Assembly (NCBI GenBank): GCA_900543555.1
Contig: UQRL01000064.1
Coordinates: 1 to 5,928 of the forward strand
Reading direction: 5' to 3'
DNA from: an uncultured Oscillospiraceae bacterium
Lineage (GTDB): Bacteria > Bacillota > Clostridia > Oscillospirales > Acutalibacteraceae
DNA length: 5,928 bases
Of the stretch, positions 5,835 to 5,928 are shown in pieces; the first letter of the stretch is position 1; each line of letters opens with the position of its first letter. Made by a program: the position numbers and the translations under genes. The notes under the pieces are model-generated. The model had not been told where the DNA came from. It saw only the letters and a program-made list of their open reading frames with translations, and ran no database searches.

Positions 5835-5881
5835 CCCAGTGCCTGGGTTCTCAAGTCGTGGCGCGTGGCCGCGCAGGACAA
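5835..5881 (-). repeat. Structured intergenic repeat, right copy (larC leader)
   Basis: On the minus strand the element reads TTGTCC (5881-5876), hairpin 1 with arms GCGCG (5874-5870) and CGCGC (5865-5861) around GCCA, the linker CGACTTGAGA (5858-5849), and hairpin 2 with arms CCCAG (5847-5843) and CTGGG (5839-5835) around GCA. It ends 27 bases before the larC start codon, so it should be in the larC mRNA leader if transcription begins upstream of 5881. It is the inverted, diverged partner of the element at 130-184. A regulatory leader or a dispersed palindromic repeat are both possible. Confidence 0.6.
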
Positions 5882-5882
5882 G

Positions 5883-5909
5883 CCGCCTTCTTGCGTTCCG
5901 CAAGGGCGG
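5883..5909. other. Hairpin next to the right repeat copy
   Basis: On the plus strand CCGCC (5883-5887), a TT bulge and CTTGCG (5890-5895) pair with CGCAAG (5899-5904) and GGCGG (5905-5909) around a TTC loop: an 11-pair stem with one bulge. Neither strand has a T-run after it, so it is not an intrinsic terminator. It may be a third stem of the larC-leader element; the left copy also has a hairpin in this place (105-120), but of unrelated sequence. Confidence 0.45.
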
Positions 5910-5928
5910 GTCCCTCCACGCAAGTTGG

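Larger units (their letters stand above)
5808..5928. other. Non-coding leader region upstream of larC
   Basis: No gene is seen in these 121 bases. It holds, in the direction of larC transcription, a hairpin (5909-5883), the right copy of the structured repeat (5881-5835) and the larC Shine-Dalgarno site (5820-5814). No sigma-A promoter was recognised, so the larC promoter is probably beyond the right edge or larC is read from an upstream gene. Confidence 0.55.

Noticed and set aside
5808..5903. An upstream in-frame ATG at 5903 that would add 32 residues to LarC.
   Set aside because: The added residues are Arg-rich and unlike LarC N-termini, they are encoded by the hairpin and repeat sequence, and the strong AAGGAGG at 5814-5820 supports the start at 5807.
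10..5926. A composite mobile element: inward-facing repeat copies at both ends, plus CGCAAGTT in direct orientation outside them (10-17 and 5919-5926).
   Set aside because: There is no transposase or integrase. The repeats are diverged from each other, the distances from the direct 8-mers to the repeats are unequal, and all the genes are ordinary chromosomal types. The 8-mer match may be chance.

Overview
The window is a high-GC, five-gene stretch with every gene on the minus strand. Codon use is GC-rich, Shine-Dalgarno sites are strong (AGGAGGG, AAGGAGG), and the FeoA-FeoA-FeoB arrangement and clostridial FeoB core sequence are typical of Firmicutes. Together these suggest a gut-type Oscillospiraceae-like Clostridium (Flavonifractor/Lawsonibacter neighbourhood). 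That placement is inference from gene style, not from a marker gene.

Layout in transcription order (right to left): (1) 5808-5928 is a non-coding leader with a two-hairpin element just upstream of larC. (2) larC (4506-5807) encodes the nickel-inserting enzyme of the nickel-pincer nucleotide (NPN) cofactor pathway. It is one intact reading frame with a very His-rich insert and ends at a strong intrinsic terminator. (3) An extended -10 promoter drives a 12-TM-type MFS permease of unknown substrate (3147-4355). (4) A near-consensus sigma-A promoter, followed by two perfect GGTTAG-N6-CTAACC dyads, starts a ferrous-iron uptake operon: feoA (2704-2916), a second feoA (2459-2680) and feoB (190-2367). 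(5) 1-189 is non-coding and holds a second, inverted and diverged copy of the larC-leader element plus an AT-rich palindrome.

The feo genes form one unit: FeoB is the membrane Fe(II) transporter with a cytosolic G domain, and the two small SH3-like FeoA proteins are its cytosolic partners. The 91-nt gap before feoB contains an intrinsic-terminator-like hairpin and then a third copy of the operator dyad, so feoB may be expressed differently from the feoA genes. LarC acts on a different metal (nickel); its partners LarA, LarB and LarE are not in the window.

The two least expected signals are the operator-like dyad family (four sites, constant 6-base spacing) around the feo operon, and the pair of structured repeats near the two window ends. 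In the repeats, two stem positions differ between copies by compensating base changes, which favours conserved RNA or palindrome structure over chance similarity.
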